Part shown: positions 8,358-17,104 of the stretch, piece by piece | How positions within the stretch are numbered: the first letter of the stretch is position 1 | How the letters are laid out: each line of letters starts with the position of its first letter | Assembly: GCF_017876315.1 (NCBI RefSeq) | Contig: NZ_JAGINU010000001.1 | Location: 5,642,001-5,706,000 of the forward strand | Direction of reading: 5' to 3' | DNA length: 64,000 nt | DNA from: Pseudonocardia parietis | Lineage (GTDB): Bacteria > Actinomycetota > Actinomycetes > Mycobacteriales > Pseudonocardiaceae | Position numbers and translations under genes: made by a program | Notes under the pieces: model-generated | Seen by the model: the letters and a program-made list of their open reading frames with translations, nothing else | What the model was told of the DNA's origin: nothing | Databases searched by the model: none

Positions 8358-9187
8358 CGCCCCAGCGCGTTCTTGAAGGCACGGGTCTGCTCGGTCAGTG
8401 CCCGCTCGACCGGCAGACGCTCCATCGACGAGGCCCCGTAGAACCCGTGGCAGACCCGCGCGTTTCGCAGCACGTACGCGGCGTCGTCCGGCATCGCGAT
8501 CGGCCCCCCGTGGCACAGCACGAGCACGTCGTCGCGAACCTCCAGCGCGGCCGCGGCCCACTCGTCGACCATCTCGACGCACTCGTCCAGGCTCGGCGCG
8601 ACCGCAGCACCGATCGAGCCGCCGGTGGTCAGGCCCATGTGGCACACCACGATGTCCGCCCCGGCCCGCGCCATGGCACGGGCGTCGTCGGCGGAGAACA
8701 CGTACGGCGTCGTCAGGAGGTCCTTGGCGCGTGCCGCGGCGACCAGGTCGACCTCCAGCGCGTAGCCCATGCCGGTCGCCTCGAGGTTCGCCCGGAAGTT
8801 GCCGTCGATCAGCCCGACGGTCGGGAAGTTCTGGATCCCGGCGAACCCCAGCCCGGCGAGCTCGTCGAGGAACCGGTCGGTGAGCAGGAACGGATCGGTC
8901 CCGTTGACCCCGGCCAGCACCGGCGTGTGCCGCACCACCGGCAGCACCTCGGCCGCCATCTCGACGACGATGTCGTTCGCGTTGCCGTAGGCCAGTAGGC
9001 CCGCCAGCGAGCCACGGCCGGCCATCCGGTAGCGGCCGGAGTTGTAGAGGACGACGAGGTCGATCCCGCCCTCCTCCTCGCACTTGGCCGACAGCCCCGT
9101 CCCGGCCCCGCCGCCGACGATCGGCTCGCCGCGCGCCGCCATGCCGGCGAAGCGGTCCATCAGCTCGGCCCGGGTGAACCGCCTCAT
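8354..9187 (-). CDS. Phosphoenolpyruvate hydrolase-family TIM-barrel protein
   Basis: The 277-residue protein matches the PEP hydrolase-like family of PEP mutase-type barrels: GGGAGTGLSAKCEEEGGIDLVVLYNSGR near residue 25, LAYGNANDIV, AGVNGTDPF, GIQNFPTVGLIDGNFR, and VLCHGGPIAMPDDA toward the end. Despite the family name, no reaction is established for most members. It overlaps the Tm-1-like gene by 4 bp (ATGA), an arrangement that recurs in bacteria and fungi where the two domains can be fused. Both products probably act on one pathway. Confidence 0.8.
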   Translation of the reverse strand: MRRFTRAELMDRFAGMAARGEPIVGGGAGTGLSAKCEEEGGIDLVVLYNSGRYRMAGRGSLAGLLAYGNANDIVVEMAAEVLPVVRHTPVLAGVNGTDPFLLTDRFLDELAGLGFAGIQNFPTVGLIDGNFRANLEATGMGYALEVDLVAAARAKDLLTTPYVFSADDARAMARAGADIVVCHMGLTTGGSIGAAVAPSLDECVEMVDEWAAAALEVRDDVLVLCHGGPIAMPDDAAYVLRNARVCHGFYGASSMERLPVERALTEQTRAFKNALGR

Positions 9188-10380
9188 GCCTGCACCTCCC
9201 GCCACGCGGCCAGGACCGCGTCGGCGAACTCGGGATCGTTGACGTGGTGCGGTACCAGCCGCACACGGTCCGCATCGGACACACCGGATCCGATCACGGC
9301 GAACAGCGCGGCGTCGGCCTCGGGATCGTGGAACGCCTGCGCGGGCGCGTCCAGTGCGGACACCCCGCCCATCGGGAGCAGGAACAGCCACGGCCCGGTC
9401 AGCGCGTTCAGCTTGCGCGCCAGCCACTGCCCGATCGCCCGGTTCTCCTCCACAGTGGTCCGCATCAGCGTGACGTTCGGGTTGTGCTCGTAGACCAGCC
9501 GACCGGCGAAGCGCTCCGGAAGCGTCGCGATCCCGCCGAAGTTGACCATGTCCAGGGCTCCGCAGGACCCGACATAGGGCACGCCGGTGCGGGCGACGGC
9601 GTCGAGCCGGTCCTCGCCCGCCGCCATGATCCCGCCGACGAGCAGGTCCGCGACCTCGGTGGTGGTCAGGTCGAGGACCGAGTCGATCAGGCCGGAGCCG
9701 ACCAGCTTCTCCATCGACGCCCCGCCCGAGCCGGTGGCGTGGAAGACCAGCGCGTCCACCCGGTCGCCGAGCCGCTCGCGCACCGCGTCGACACACGGGG
9801 TGGTGACGCCGAACATCGTCACGCCGACGGCGGGCAGGTCGGTGTCCGCGGGTGCCACCGGAGCCGCCACCGCCCCGGCCAGCATGTGCGCGGCGTTGCC
9901 GAGGACCCGTCGCGAGATCCGGTTCAGGCCCGCGATGTCGGTGACCGCGTACAGCATCGCGATGTCGCTCGCGCCGACGTAGGGGGTGGTGTCGCCGGAG
10001 GCGACGGTGGAGACCATCACCTTCGGCACGCCGACCGGCAGCGCACGCATCGCGGGTGTCACCAGCGCCGTCCCGCCGGAGCCCCCGAGCCCGAGCACCC
10101 CGCCGACGTCCTCGCGGGTGGCCAGCAACGCCCGCAGTGCCTCCGCCATGGCGACGACGGCGCTGCCGCGGTCCCCGGTGAACACCGCCGCAGCGCCGTC
10201 CGGGTGGTGCGCGGCGACCTCGGACGCCGGGACGTCGACCCGCGCCGCCGCCCGCTGCGGGTCGTGCGTGGACACGTCGACCCGGCACACGGGCACCCCC
10301 GCCGCGGTCACCAGGTCCGCCACGAACTGCAGCTCGTCGTGCTTGGTGTCGTACGTGCCGATCACGTATGCGGTCCCCAC
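9184..10380 (-). CDS. Tm-1-like ATP-binding domain protein (UPF0261)
   Basis: The 398-residue protein begins VGTAYVIGTYDTKHDELQFV and contains GLGGSGGTALVTPAM, VMVSTVASGDTTPYVG, GVTMFGVTTPCVDAVR and FHATGSGGASMEKLV, which are signatures of UPF0261 proteins. The family shares a fold with the ATP-binding N-terminal domain of the tomato virus-resistance protein Tm-1. Its function in bacteria is unknown. It is the promoter-proximal gene of a four-gene minus-strand operon (Tm-1-like, PEP-hydrolase-like, membrane protein, SRPBCC). The start is GTG; a TAGAAC six bases upstream only weakly resembles a -10 element. Confidence 0.82.
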   Translation of the reverse strand: MGTAYVIGTYDTKHDELQFVADLVTAAGVPVCRVDVSTHDPQRAAARVDVPASEVAAHHPDGAAAVFTGDRGSAVVAMAEALRALLATREDVGGVLGLGGSGGTALVTPAMRALPVGVPKVMVSTVASGDTTPYVGASDIAMLYAVTDIAGLNRISRRVLGNAAHMLAGAVAAPVAPADTDLPAVGVTMFGVTTPCVDAVRERLGDRVDALVFHATGSGGASMEKLVGSGLIDSVLDLTTTEVADLLVGGIMAAGEDRLDAVARTGVPYVGSCGALDMVNFGGIATLPERFAGRLVYEHNPNVTLMRTTVEENRAIGQWLARKLNALTGPWLFLLPMGGVSALDAPAQAFHDPEADAALFAVIGSGVSDADRVRLVPHHVNDPEFADAVLAAWREVQA

Positions 10381-10508
10381 ACCGGAGTTCTACCGGTACT
10401 GCCCACTCCGGGGCGAGGATCGGGACCGGATCGACGCAGGGCACTATGACACCAGCGCCCTCGTCCCCCGGGCTCGCGACTCGTGGCCCCTGACGTCGTT
10501 GGAGAGAC

Positions 10509-11666
10509 ATGCTCGGTCACCCGGACGACCCACGTGGCATCGTGCTCCCGCTCGACGGGCGGCCCGCTGTGGCCGACGCCCCGGAACGCAACGGCGGTCC
10601 GCGACCCGCACGGGGCTTCTCCCCCGGCCCCGCGCTGCTGCTGAGCTGGCAGCAGGCCGGTCCCGCGGAGGCGGACCGCAGCTGGGGCACGACGCTCTCG
10701 CCGTCGAGTGAGCTGGCGCGCCGGCTCGGCCCGAGCCCCTCGCGGGGCCCGGAGCGGGGCCTGACCTTCCGGCTCACGCTCCCCGAGGCGTTCGGCGCCG
10801 AGCCGCTGCTGCGCCTCGCCGGGGCCGAGCCGGCCATCGCGTACCCCGGCCCGTCGGCGCTGGTCCCGGTCGGCGTGCCCGGTTCCGGCCCGGGCCCCGG
10901 AGCGGACCTCGGCCTGCTCGCCCTGACCCTCGCCGTGGAGATCGCCGCGACCGACACCCAGCACCGGGTGCTCGACGAGCTGACCGCCGCCGTCGGGGAC
11001 CTCGCCCCGTCCTGCGGGACGGGGCTGGACTCGCGGCTGCGCGCGGCCGAGGAGTCGCTGCGCGCTGCGCAGACCGAGCTGCTGGAACACGGGGCGATCA
11101 CCTCGGCCGCCGGGCTGGACACCGCGGTCGCGAACCTGTCCGTGCTGCGCCACCGGACGCACGCGTGGATCGCCGGGTGGGAGCGCGTCGTCGCCACCAC
11201 CGACCACGCGGGGACGCCCGGGATCGGGCTGCGCGAGCTGCTCGGCGAGGTCGGCAAGCTGGGCTGGACGGGCTTCCCGGGTGCCGTGCACAGCGCCTAC
11301 CAGGGGCTCGTCCTGGACGCGCGGCGGATCCTGCTCACCGCAGCCGACGACCTGCTGCGCTCGCCGAATCGGTCGTTGCCGGCGCTGCGGCCGATCGTGG
11401 AGTCGGATCTCGCCGGGCGGGTCGCGGACGTCGGGCGGCTGCACCGGCTCCTCACCCAGCTCTCGGTGCTGCCGCTGACCGTGCGCAAGCGCTCCGGCGC
11501 GATGATGCCGAACCTGATCGCCGACCAGGCCGCCGCGAACGCGCGCACCCAGGCGCTGTTCACCCGGATGGCGAACGCGTTGCGCCCGCCGTCGTGGTCG
11601 GGCCATGTCGCCGTCGAGGTGCGGTCGCTGGAGACCGGCGAGCTGCAGGTCCTGCGCCCCGCCTGA
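10509..11666 (+). CDS. Unrecognised 385-residue protein
   Basis: I do not recognise this protein. It has no signal peptide or membrane segment. Residues 1-120 are Pro/Gly-rich with an LTFRLTLPEAFGAEPLLRLAG stretch. Residues 130-360 look helical, with heptad-like spacing around AAEESLRAAQTELLEHG and a basic patch TVRKRSGAMMPNLIADQA. It starts at ATG 10509 behind a GGAGAG ribosome site. It is transcribed alone; the gene before it diverges and the one after it converges. Two 21-bp tandem repeats begin just after its stop codon. Confidence 0.6.
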   Translation: MLGHPDDPRGIVLPLDGRPAVADAPERNGGPRPARGFSPGPALLLSWQQAGPAEADRSWGTTLSPSSELARRLGPSPSRGPERGLTFRLTLPEAFGAEPLLRLAGAEPAIAYPGPSALVPVGVPGSGPGPGADLGLLALTLAVEIAATDTQHRVLDELTAAVGDLAPSCGTGLDSRLRAAEESLRAAQTELLEHGAITSAAGLDTAVANLSVLRHRTHAWIAGWERVVATTDHAGTPGIGLRELLGEVGKLGWTGFPGAVHSAYQGLVLDARRILLTAADDLLRSPNRSLPALRPIVESDLAGRVADVGRLHRLLTQLSVLPLTVRKRSGAMMPNLIADQAAANARTQALFTRMANALRPPSWSGHVAVEVRSLETGELQVLRPA

Positions 11667-11667
11667 G

Positions 11668-11709
11668 TCCGGCGCACAGACGACTCGATCCGGCGCACAG
11701 ACGGCTCGA
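11668..11709. repeat. Two tandem 21-bp repeats after a stop codon
   Basis: Units 11668-11688 and 11689-11709 (core TCCGGCGCACAGACG) differ at one of 21 positions. They begin two bases after the TGA (11664-11666) of the upstream gene and lie between two convergent genes. Confidence 0.8.
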
Positions 11710-11769
11710 GGAGCCCCGGTCCGGCGACGACGACCGGTCCGGAGCTCCTCGGAGCCGAACGGAGGGGGC

Positions 11770-12903
11770 TCAGCGAGCGGCGGCCTCGGCCCGCTTGCGG
11801 GCGTCCTTCGCGGCGCCCTTGGCCTGCTTCGCCGCGTCGGCCCCGGCCGTGGCGGCGCGGTCGGCCAGGTCCGAGCCGAACCTCGCGGCCTGCGCCTGGG
11901 CCTGGGTCGCGAGCGTGGAGATCCGGTCGGCGTACTCCGGGGCACGCTTCTCGGCACGGGCGACGGCCTTCTGTGCCTGCTTCTCCCAGCGGGCCCGGCG
12001 GCGCTCCGCCTCCTGGATCCACCGGTCACCGGTCCGGTCGGCCGCCTTGCGGTAGTGCGCGCCGCGCTTGTCGACGGCCTTCTCCAGCTTCGCGCCCTTC
12101 TTGTTCGCGACCTTGGCGAGCTTGGCGCCCTTCTTCTCGGCCACCTTGGCCCGCTTCTCCGCCTTCTTCGCGGCGCTCTCCGCCGCGACCGAGAGCTGGT
12201 CGGACCAGGTCGACGCCTTGGTCGAGGCCACCTCACCCAGGTGCGCCGCCTGCTCGGACGCCCGCCCGCTCCACTCGGTGGCGCGCTCGCGCACGACCGG
12301 GCCGTACTCGTCGACCGCGTCGTGCAGCTTCTCCCGGCCACCTGCCGCGGCCGCCGCGATGGACGAGCCCGCCCCGGCCAGCCCGGCCGCGAGCTGGGCA
12401 CCGGTCTCGGAGTCGGCGTCGGAGGAGAACCGCGCCTGCACCTGCTCGGCGGTCCTGCGGGCCCGGTAGGCGTTCGACGGTTTGCCGTGGGTGTCGGCCG
12501 CCGCGATCAGCAGCCCGCCCAGCAGCCCGACGTTCTTCAGGAAGTGGATCTGCTGGTCGGCCCGGCGCTGCTGGTCGGTCTCCTCCCAGAAGCGGTGCGC
12601 GGCGAGCGTCGTGGGGATGATCGACGCCGCGAGCGCGGTGGCGGCGAGCCGGGGGCACTTGCCCACGGCCAGCAGCGAACCGGCGGCGATCTTCACGCCG
12701 GCGTCCACCTTGATCAGGGTCTCGTTGTCGGGGCGCCGGTCCATCGGCGCGTTCTCGACCACCCGGTCGATGACCGGGGCGGCCTGGTCCAGGACGGGCT
12801 TGGCGGCCTGCGCGTGGCCTTCCGCCTGACGGAACGCGTTGACACCGCCGTAGATGAAAATGGCCGCGAGCATGGGCCGGGCAACTCGTCGCAAGACTGG
12901 CAT
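11770..12903 (-). CDS. DoxX-like membrane protein with long Lys/Ala-rich tail
   Basis: This 377-residue protein starts MPVLRRVARPMLAAIFIYGG, the DoxX N-terminal pattern. Residues 1-145 hold about four hydrophobic helices and the loop AHRFWEETDQQRRADQQIHFLKNVGLLGG seen in DoxX proteins. From about residue 235 to the end the protein is a helical Lys/Ala/Arg-rich tail with repeated AEKxGAKLxK-type units, reminiscent of histone-H1-like or phasin-like sequences. DoxX proteins join redox complexes in mycobacteria. A membrane protein with a DNA- or polymer-binding tail is an inference. It is divergent from the ROK gene 75 bp away. Confidence 0.72.
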   Translation of the reverse strand: MPVLRRVARPMLAAIFIYGGVNAFRQAEGHAQAAKPVLDQAAPVIDRVVENAPMDRRPDNETLIKVDAGVKIAAGSLLAVGKCPRLAATALAASIIPTTLAAHRFWEETDQQRRADQQIHFLKNVGLLGGLLIAAADTHGKPSNAYRARRTAEQVQARFSSDADSETGAQLAAGLAGAGSSIAAAAAGGREKLHDAVDEYGPVVRERATEWSGRASEQAAHLGEVASTKASTWSDQLSVAAESAAKKAEKRAKVAEKKGAKLAKVANKKGAKLEKAVDKRGAHYRKAADRTGDRWIQEAERRRARWEKQAQKAVARAEKRAPEYADRISTLATQAQAQAARFGSDLADRAATAGADAAKQAKGAAKDARKRAEAAAR

Positions 12904-12978
12904 GGGTCACCTTTCCCCGGTCTGGCACGTCCGCAAACCCGGGGCCGGGTGTGGCACCACGACAGTGGTGTCGCAATC

Positions 12979-13950
12979 ATGGCTCGGGTGACGAACGGAC
13001 GGCGGGCGATCGGGCTCGACATCGGAGGAACGAAGGTCGCCGGAGCGATCGTGAGCGAGGATGGCACGGTCCACGCCGAACTGCGGCGCAACACCCCGGA
13101 CACGTCCGACGCGGGCACGATGAACGGTCTCCTGCGGGACATGGTCTCCGAGCTGCGCGCGCACGAGGCCGGTACCGGCGTCTGCGCGATCGGGGTCGGT
13201 GCGGCCGGGACCGTGGAGTGGCCGGACGGACGGATCCGCTGGGCACCCAACAGCAGCTACCAGGACTGGGACCTGCGCGCGGACCTCGAGGCGGCGACCG
13301 GGCTGCCGACCGTGGTCGACAACGACGGCAACGTCGCCGGGCTCGCCGAGGCCCGGCTCGGGGACACCCGCAACGACGACATGGTGCTGCTGACCGTCGG
13401 CACCGGCGTCGGTGCCGGGATCATGCTCGGCGGGCGGATCTACCGCGGGCCGCACGGGCTCGGCGCCGAGGTCGGGCACATGACGATCAACCCGGACGGC
13501 CCGCGGTGCGGCTGCGGCAACCACGGCTGCCTGGAGTCGATGGCCTCGGGCACCGCGCTGGCCCGGATGGGCCACAACGCCGCCGCGCACGACCCGGACG
13601 GCATGATCGCCGGCCTGGCCCGCGAGGCGGACGGCGAGGTGACCGGCCGGCACGTGACGACGGCCGCGATGGCCGGCGACCGGACGGCGCAGTCGTTGTT
13701 CGAGCGGCTCGGCCGGGCGCTCGGCATCGGGATCGCCGGCATCAACGCGATCTTCGAGTTCGAGGTCGTCCTGATCGGCGGCGGCCTGGTCGACGTCGGC
13801 GAGCTGCTGCTCGGGCCGGCCCGTCGGGCGGCCAGGGAGTTCCACTACGGCCCGCCGGGGGTCCGCCCCGTCCCGCCGGTCCTCCCGGCCACCTACAAGG
13901 GCGACGCCGGCAAGATCGGCGCGGGCCTGCTGGCACTCGAGGAGGCGTGA
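12979..13950 (+). CDS. ROK family sugar kinase, probable glucokinase
   Basis: The 323-residue protein has the ROK kinase layout: the ATP-binding loop IGLDIGGTKVAGA near residue 10, VGTGVGAGIMLGG near residue 135, the substrate-binding EVGH motif near 157, and the zinc motif GPRCGCGNHGCLES (CxCGxxGCxE) near 173. Length and motifs fit ATP- or polyphosphate-dependent glucokinase of actinobacteria; the phosphoryl donor cannot be told. I chose ATG 12979 because family similarity begins there, although no clear ribosome site is visible. It runs in the same direction as the PhoD-like gene 27 bp downstream. Confidence 0.83.
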   Translation: MARVTNGRRAIGLDIGGTKVAGAIVSEDGTVHAELRRNTPDTSDAGTMNGLLRDMVSELRAHEAGTGVCAIGVGAAGTVEWPDGRIRWAPNSSYQDWDLRADLEAATGLPTVVDNDGNVAGLAEARLGDTRNDDMVLLTVGTGVGAGIMLGGRIYRGPHGLGAEVGHMTINPDGPRCGCGNHGCLESMASGTALARMGHNAAAHDPDGMIAGLAREADGEVTGRHVTTAAMAGDRTAQSLFERLGRALGIGIAGINAIFEFEVVLIGGGLVDVGELLLGPARRAAREFHYGPPGVRPVPPVLPATYKGDAGKIGAGLLALEEA

Positions 13951-13964
13951 GCACGGAACAGGGC

Positions 13965-13970
13965 TACGCT
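13965..13970 (+). promoter_or_regulatory. -10 element TACGCT for a leaderless start
   Basis: TACGCT ends seven bases before the GTG at 13978 in the short gap after the kinase gene. The start has no ribosome site, so the PhoD-like gene can have its own leaderless message. Confidence 0.5.
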
Positions 13971-13977
13971 CCTCCGG

Positions 13978-15693
13978 GTGACACTTCTGCTCGGACCGGT
14001 CCTGCGCCACGTCGACGAGACCTCCGCGCTGGTCTGGGTGCAGACCGACCGGCGCTGCCGGGTCGAGGTGCTCGCCTGCGCCACCGAGACCTTCGAGGTC
14101 GCCGGGCTGCACTTTGCCCTCGTCGTGGTCACCGGGCTGGAACCGGACACGCGCTACCCGTACGACGTGCACACCGACGGCACCCGGGTCTGGCCGCAGC
14201 CCGGCTCACCGTTCCCGCAGAGCGTGATCGCGACGCGGGGGCCGTCCACCGAACGGAACCAGCGGATCGTCTTCGGGTCGTGCCGGTACGTGAAGCTGGC
14301 CGATCCGCGACAGGCCCGGCGGTACGGCCTGGACGCCCTCGACGCCTACGCGACCCGGATGACCTCGCTACCCCCCGAGGAGTGGCCGAGCGCGCTGCTG
14401 ATGCTCGGCGACCAGGTCTACGCCGACGAGCTCACCCCGCAGACCCGGCGCCGGATCGCCGGGCGCGGGGAGCGGCATCCCGAGTGGCCGGACGACGAGG
14501 TGGTGAGCTTCGGGGAGTACTCCGGGCTCTACCGGGACTGCTGGTCCGATCCGGAGGTGCGGTGGATGATGTCCACCGTCCCGACGGCGATGATCTTCGA
14601 CGACCACGACGTCCGCGACGACTGGAACACCTCGGGCACCTGGCGGGCGCAGGTGGCGCAGCTGCCCTGGTGGCCCGACCGGATCCGGGCCGGGCTCGTG
14701 GCGTACTGGGTGTACCAGCATCTGGGCAACCTCGCGCCGGCCGAGCTGGCCGCCGACACCGACTGGCAGGCGGTCCGCGCGCACGAGGGTGACGCCTGGC
14801 CGCTGCTCGCCGAGCGGGCCGACCGGTGGGACACCGAGACCGGTGAGGGCCCGGACCGGCACAAGGACGAGCGGTTCACGTTCTGCTGGGAGCTCGGCCG
14901 CACCCGGCTGATCGTGATCGACTCCCGGAACGGCCGGATCGTCGAGTCGGTGCCGCGCAAGATGGTCTCCGACGAGGAGTTCGACTGGATCACCGGGCGG
15001 GCGCTGGGCCCGGACGAGATCGACCACCTGGTGCTGGCGACGCCGATCCCGTGGCTGCTGCCGCAGGTCATCTCGGACCTGCAGGCCGCGGTCGAGAAGG
15101 CCGCGTACCGGCCGGGCCGGATCGGGCGCTTCGCGGAGTCCCTGCGCCAGGAGGCGGACCTCGAGCACTGGCCCGCGTTCGGGCACTCGTTCGCGCGGAT
15201 GGCCGACCTGGTGCGCGAGGTGTGCCGGCCGCACGACGGGCGCCCGGCACCGGCCACGGTGTCGATCGTGTCCGGCGACGTCCACCACTCCTATGCCGCG
15301 GTCGCCGACGTGCACACCCGCGCCCCGGGTGACCGCCCCGGTCGCGGTGCCGACGGCACGCGGGTGCACCAGCTGACCTGCTCGCCGGTGCACAACATCG
15401 TCCCCGGGTTCATGCGGGTGCTGTTCCGGATCTCCTGGTCCCGGGCGATCGCGCGGTTCTCGAGGGCGTGGCTGCGCGGGACCAGGGCCGGTCGGGCCGG
15501 GGTGTCCTGGGAGCGGACGACGGGGCCGTTGTTCGGCAACCTCGTCGCGACGCTGGAGCTGGACGGCCGCCACTCCGCGGTCCGCTTCGAACGACCGCGG
15601 ACCGCGTCCACCCTGGACACCGCGGCCGAGGTGGTGCTCACCCCGCAGGCCCCGGCACCCCGCACCCCGCTGACGGCCGCAGGCGCTTCCTGA
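13978..15693 (+). CDS. PhoD-like alkaline phosphatase/phosphodiesterase
   Basis: The 571-residue protein starts with a fibronectin-like strand region (LGPVLRHVDETSALVWVQTD, then VTGLEPDTRYPYDV) and continues into a PhoD-type metallophosphoesterase domain: IVFGSCRYV, LMLGDQVYADEL, MIFDDHDVRDDWNTSGTW, VIDSRNGRIVESVPRKMVSDEE and IVSGDVHHSYAA. These supply the metal ligands. No signal peptide or Tat motif is visible, so unlike secreted PhoD enzymes it is probably cytoplasmic. The substrate is unknown. Confidence 0.8.
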   Translation: MTLLLGPVLRHVDETSALVWVQTDRRCRVEVLACATETFEVAGLHFALVVVTGLEPDTRYPYDVHTDGTRVWPQPGSPFPQSVIATRGPSTERNQRIVFGSCRYVKLADPRQARRYGLDALDAYATRMTSLPPEEWPSALLMLGDQVYADELTPQTRRRIAGRGERHPEWPDDEVVSFGEYSGLYRDCWSDPEVRWMMSTVPTAMIFDDHDVRDDWNTSGTWRAQVAQLPWWPDRIRAGLVAYWVYQHLGNLAPAELAADTDWQAVRAHEGDAWPLLAERADRWDTETGEGPDRHKDERFTFCWELGRTRLIVIDSRNGRIVESVPRKMVSDEEFDWITGRALGPDEIDHLVLATPIPWLLPQVISDLQAAVEKAAYRPGRIGRFAESLRQEADLEHWPAFGHSFARMADLVREVCRPHDGRPAPATVSIVSGDVHHSYAAVADVHTRAPGDRPGRGADGTRVHQLTCSPVHNIVPGFMRVLFRISWSRAIARFSRAWLRGTRAGRAGVSWERTTGPLFGNLVATLELDGRHSAVRFERPRTASTLDTAAEVVLTPQAPAPRTPLTAAGAS

Positions 15694-15703
15694 CGCGGTC
15701 CGC

Positions 15704-15780
15704 CGCGGTAGCGCTCAGCAGGTCGCGGTAGGACTCAGCACGTCACGGTAGGGCTCAGCACGTCGCGCGGTCGCTCAGAA
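15704..15780. repeat. Four tandem ~20-bp repeats containing a stop codon
   Basis: Units 15704-15723, 15724-15743 and 15744-15763 share the pattern CGCGGTAGGGCTCAGCACGT with few differences. A fourth, shorter unit runs into the 3' end of the MPI-family gene, whose stop codon (TCA on this strand, 15775-15777) is the TCA of the unit. The array fills the gap between two convergent genes. Confidence 0.8.
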
Positions 15781-16557
15781 CTCCGTGCCCGACAGCCAGC
15801 CGCGCCAGACCTGCGGGTCACCGAGGACCTGGAGCCGGTCGTCGTCGGCCGGGATCCGGCGCAGCACGCCCTGCAACAGGTCGGCGGCGGTGCCGCGCAC
15901 GGCGGCGTCACCCTTGCCGTGACCGTGCTCCCACCCGATCCGGCCGCCGTCGGCGCGGATCATCCACTCCCCGGCGACGCCGAGCTCGTCGTCGGTCGCG
16001 TGCAGGTGCAGCGTCGCGCCCTCGGCCAGCGGCGGTTCGGCACCGGCCGGGCGGGCCGCCACCAGGTCCAGCCACTCCGACAGGCCGTCGGCCGCGAGCT
16101 CCGGCGCGATCCGGAACGGCTCACCGAGCGCGATCGCCGCGTCCGCCCGGTGCACCGTGGCCTCGTGCAGCCGGCGCCGCACCCACCAGGCGGCCGGCCG
16201 CGGCCCGGTGAACGTCCACACCGGAGCCTGGGGACCGGCCTGCGTCACCGCGTCGAGCAGCTCCGTGACGCCGTCGCGCAGCCACCGCGCGGCCACCTCG
16301 GGCCCACCCTCCGGTGGTTTCCCGCCCGCGACGTCCCGCGGGTTCAGCACCTCGGTCGCCCCGGAGGCGATCATCTGCGCGGCCCAGCGGTGGCCGCGGC
16401 CGACGTGGCGCAGCAGCTGCTGCAGAGTCCATCCAGGACAGGTCGGCACCTCGAGCGCGGGGTCGGCCGTCGCGAGGAGGACGGCCAGCCGGTCGTTCTC
16501 CGAGATCAGGACTTCCGCGTAGGGGTCGACGGTGCTGCGATCCGGTGTCTCGGACAT
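15775..16557 (-). CDS. Maleylpyruvate isomerase family (mycothiol-dependent) protein
   Basis: The 260-residue protein has a DinB-like four-helix N-terminal domain with VPTCPGWTLQQLLRHVGRGHRWAAQM, which supplies the metal-binding histidines, then RRRLHEATVHRADA (third ligand, E/H-rich helix) and a C-terminal MDMPI domain with LHLHATD and a late GDAAVRGTAADLLQGVLRR. This family uses mycothiol, a thiol specific to actinobacteria. The substrate is not predictable; true maleylpyruvate isomerase is only one member. It is transcribed alone, converging on the PhoD-like gene. Confidence 0.82.
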   Translation of the reverse strand: MSETPDRSTVDPYAEVLISENDRLAVLLATADPALEVPTCPGWTLQQLLRHVGRGHRWAAQMIASGATEVLNPRDVAGGKPPEGGPEVAARWLRDGVTELLDAVTQAGPQAPVWTFTGPRPAAWWVRRRLHEATVHRADAAIALGEPFRIAPELAADGLSEWLDLVAARPAGAEPPLAEGATLHLHATDDELGVAGEWMIRADGGRIGWEHGHGKGDAAVRGTAADLLQGVLRRIPADDDRLQVLGDPQVWRGWLSGTEF

Positions 16558-16631
16558 GAATTCACCCTCCTATTCGCCCGGACCCCGGCGCGTCGTGCAT
16601 AAGGATCTTGCCGGTCGGGTAGTGATAGATC

Positions 16632-17051
16632 ATGCCGCCTCACCGCGACTGGACGCGACGGGGAGCCGGGCGTGCGCTGTTGTACTGGCCGCTGGTCGCG
16701 TTCCTGCTGGCGGCGGCCTTTCCCGCTCTCGCGATACCGCTCGTCGTCGGCTCCGGGGTCGGGCTGCTGACCATCGGCATGATCGGCGGCGCCGCCGGGA
16801 GGCGTTGGCGGGCCCGGAAGCTGGCCAGGGCGCGCCGGGCCGTCGCCGAACTCGGCGAGCAGGCACGGCCGGGTTCCGGCCGCACGGCCGCCGCCGACGC
16901 GCGGGCGCGGACGGCCGAGCAGGTGCGGGAGCCGTGGCCCACCGGGCGGCACGCCCGCCGCCCGCGCACCCGGCCCGCCCTGGCTCCGGCGGTCGCGGCG
17001 ACCCCGGCACCCGAGGCCGCCGAGGAGCCCGTCCGGCGCGACGCGGCCTGA
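16632..17051 (+). CDS. Unrecognised small membrane protein
   Basis: The 139-residue protein has one hydrophobic region (residues about 17-50, possibly two helices: LLYWPLVAFLLAAAFPALAIPLVVG, GLLTIGMIGGAAG) followed by an Arg/Ala-rich, probably disordered cytoplasmic tail. I know no family. The ATG at 16632 directly follows an AT-richer stretch. The gene lies 128 bp before icmF in the same direction, but a probable promoter separates them. Confidence 0.5.
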   Translation: MPPHRDWTRRGAGRALLYWPLVAFLLAAAFPALAIPLVVGSGVGLLTIGMIGGAAGRRWRARKLARARRAVAELGEQARPGSGRTAAADARARTAEQVREPWPTGRHARRPRTRPALAPAVAATPAPEAAEEPVRRDAA

Positions 17052-17104
17052 CCCTCGCCGACGCTCTACCCCGGGTGATCGCGATGTGACGCGCGCCTAT
17101 TTCC

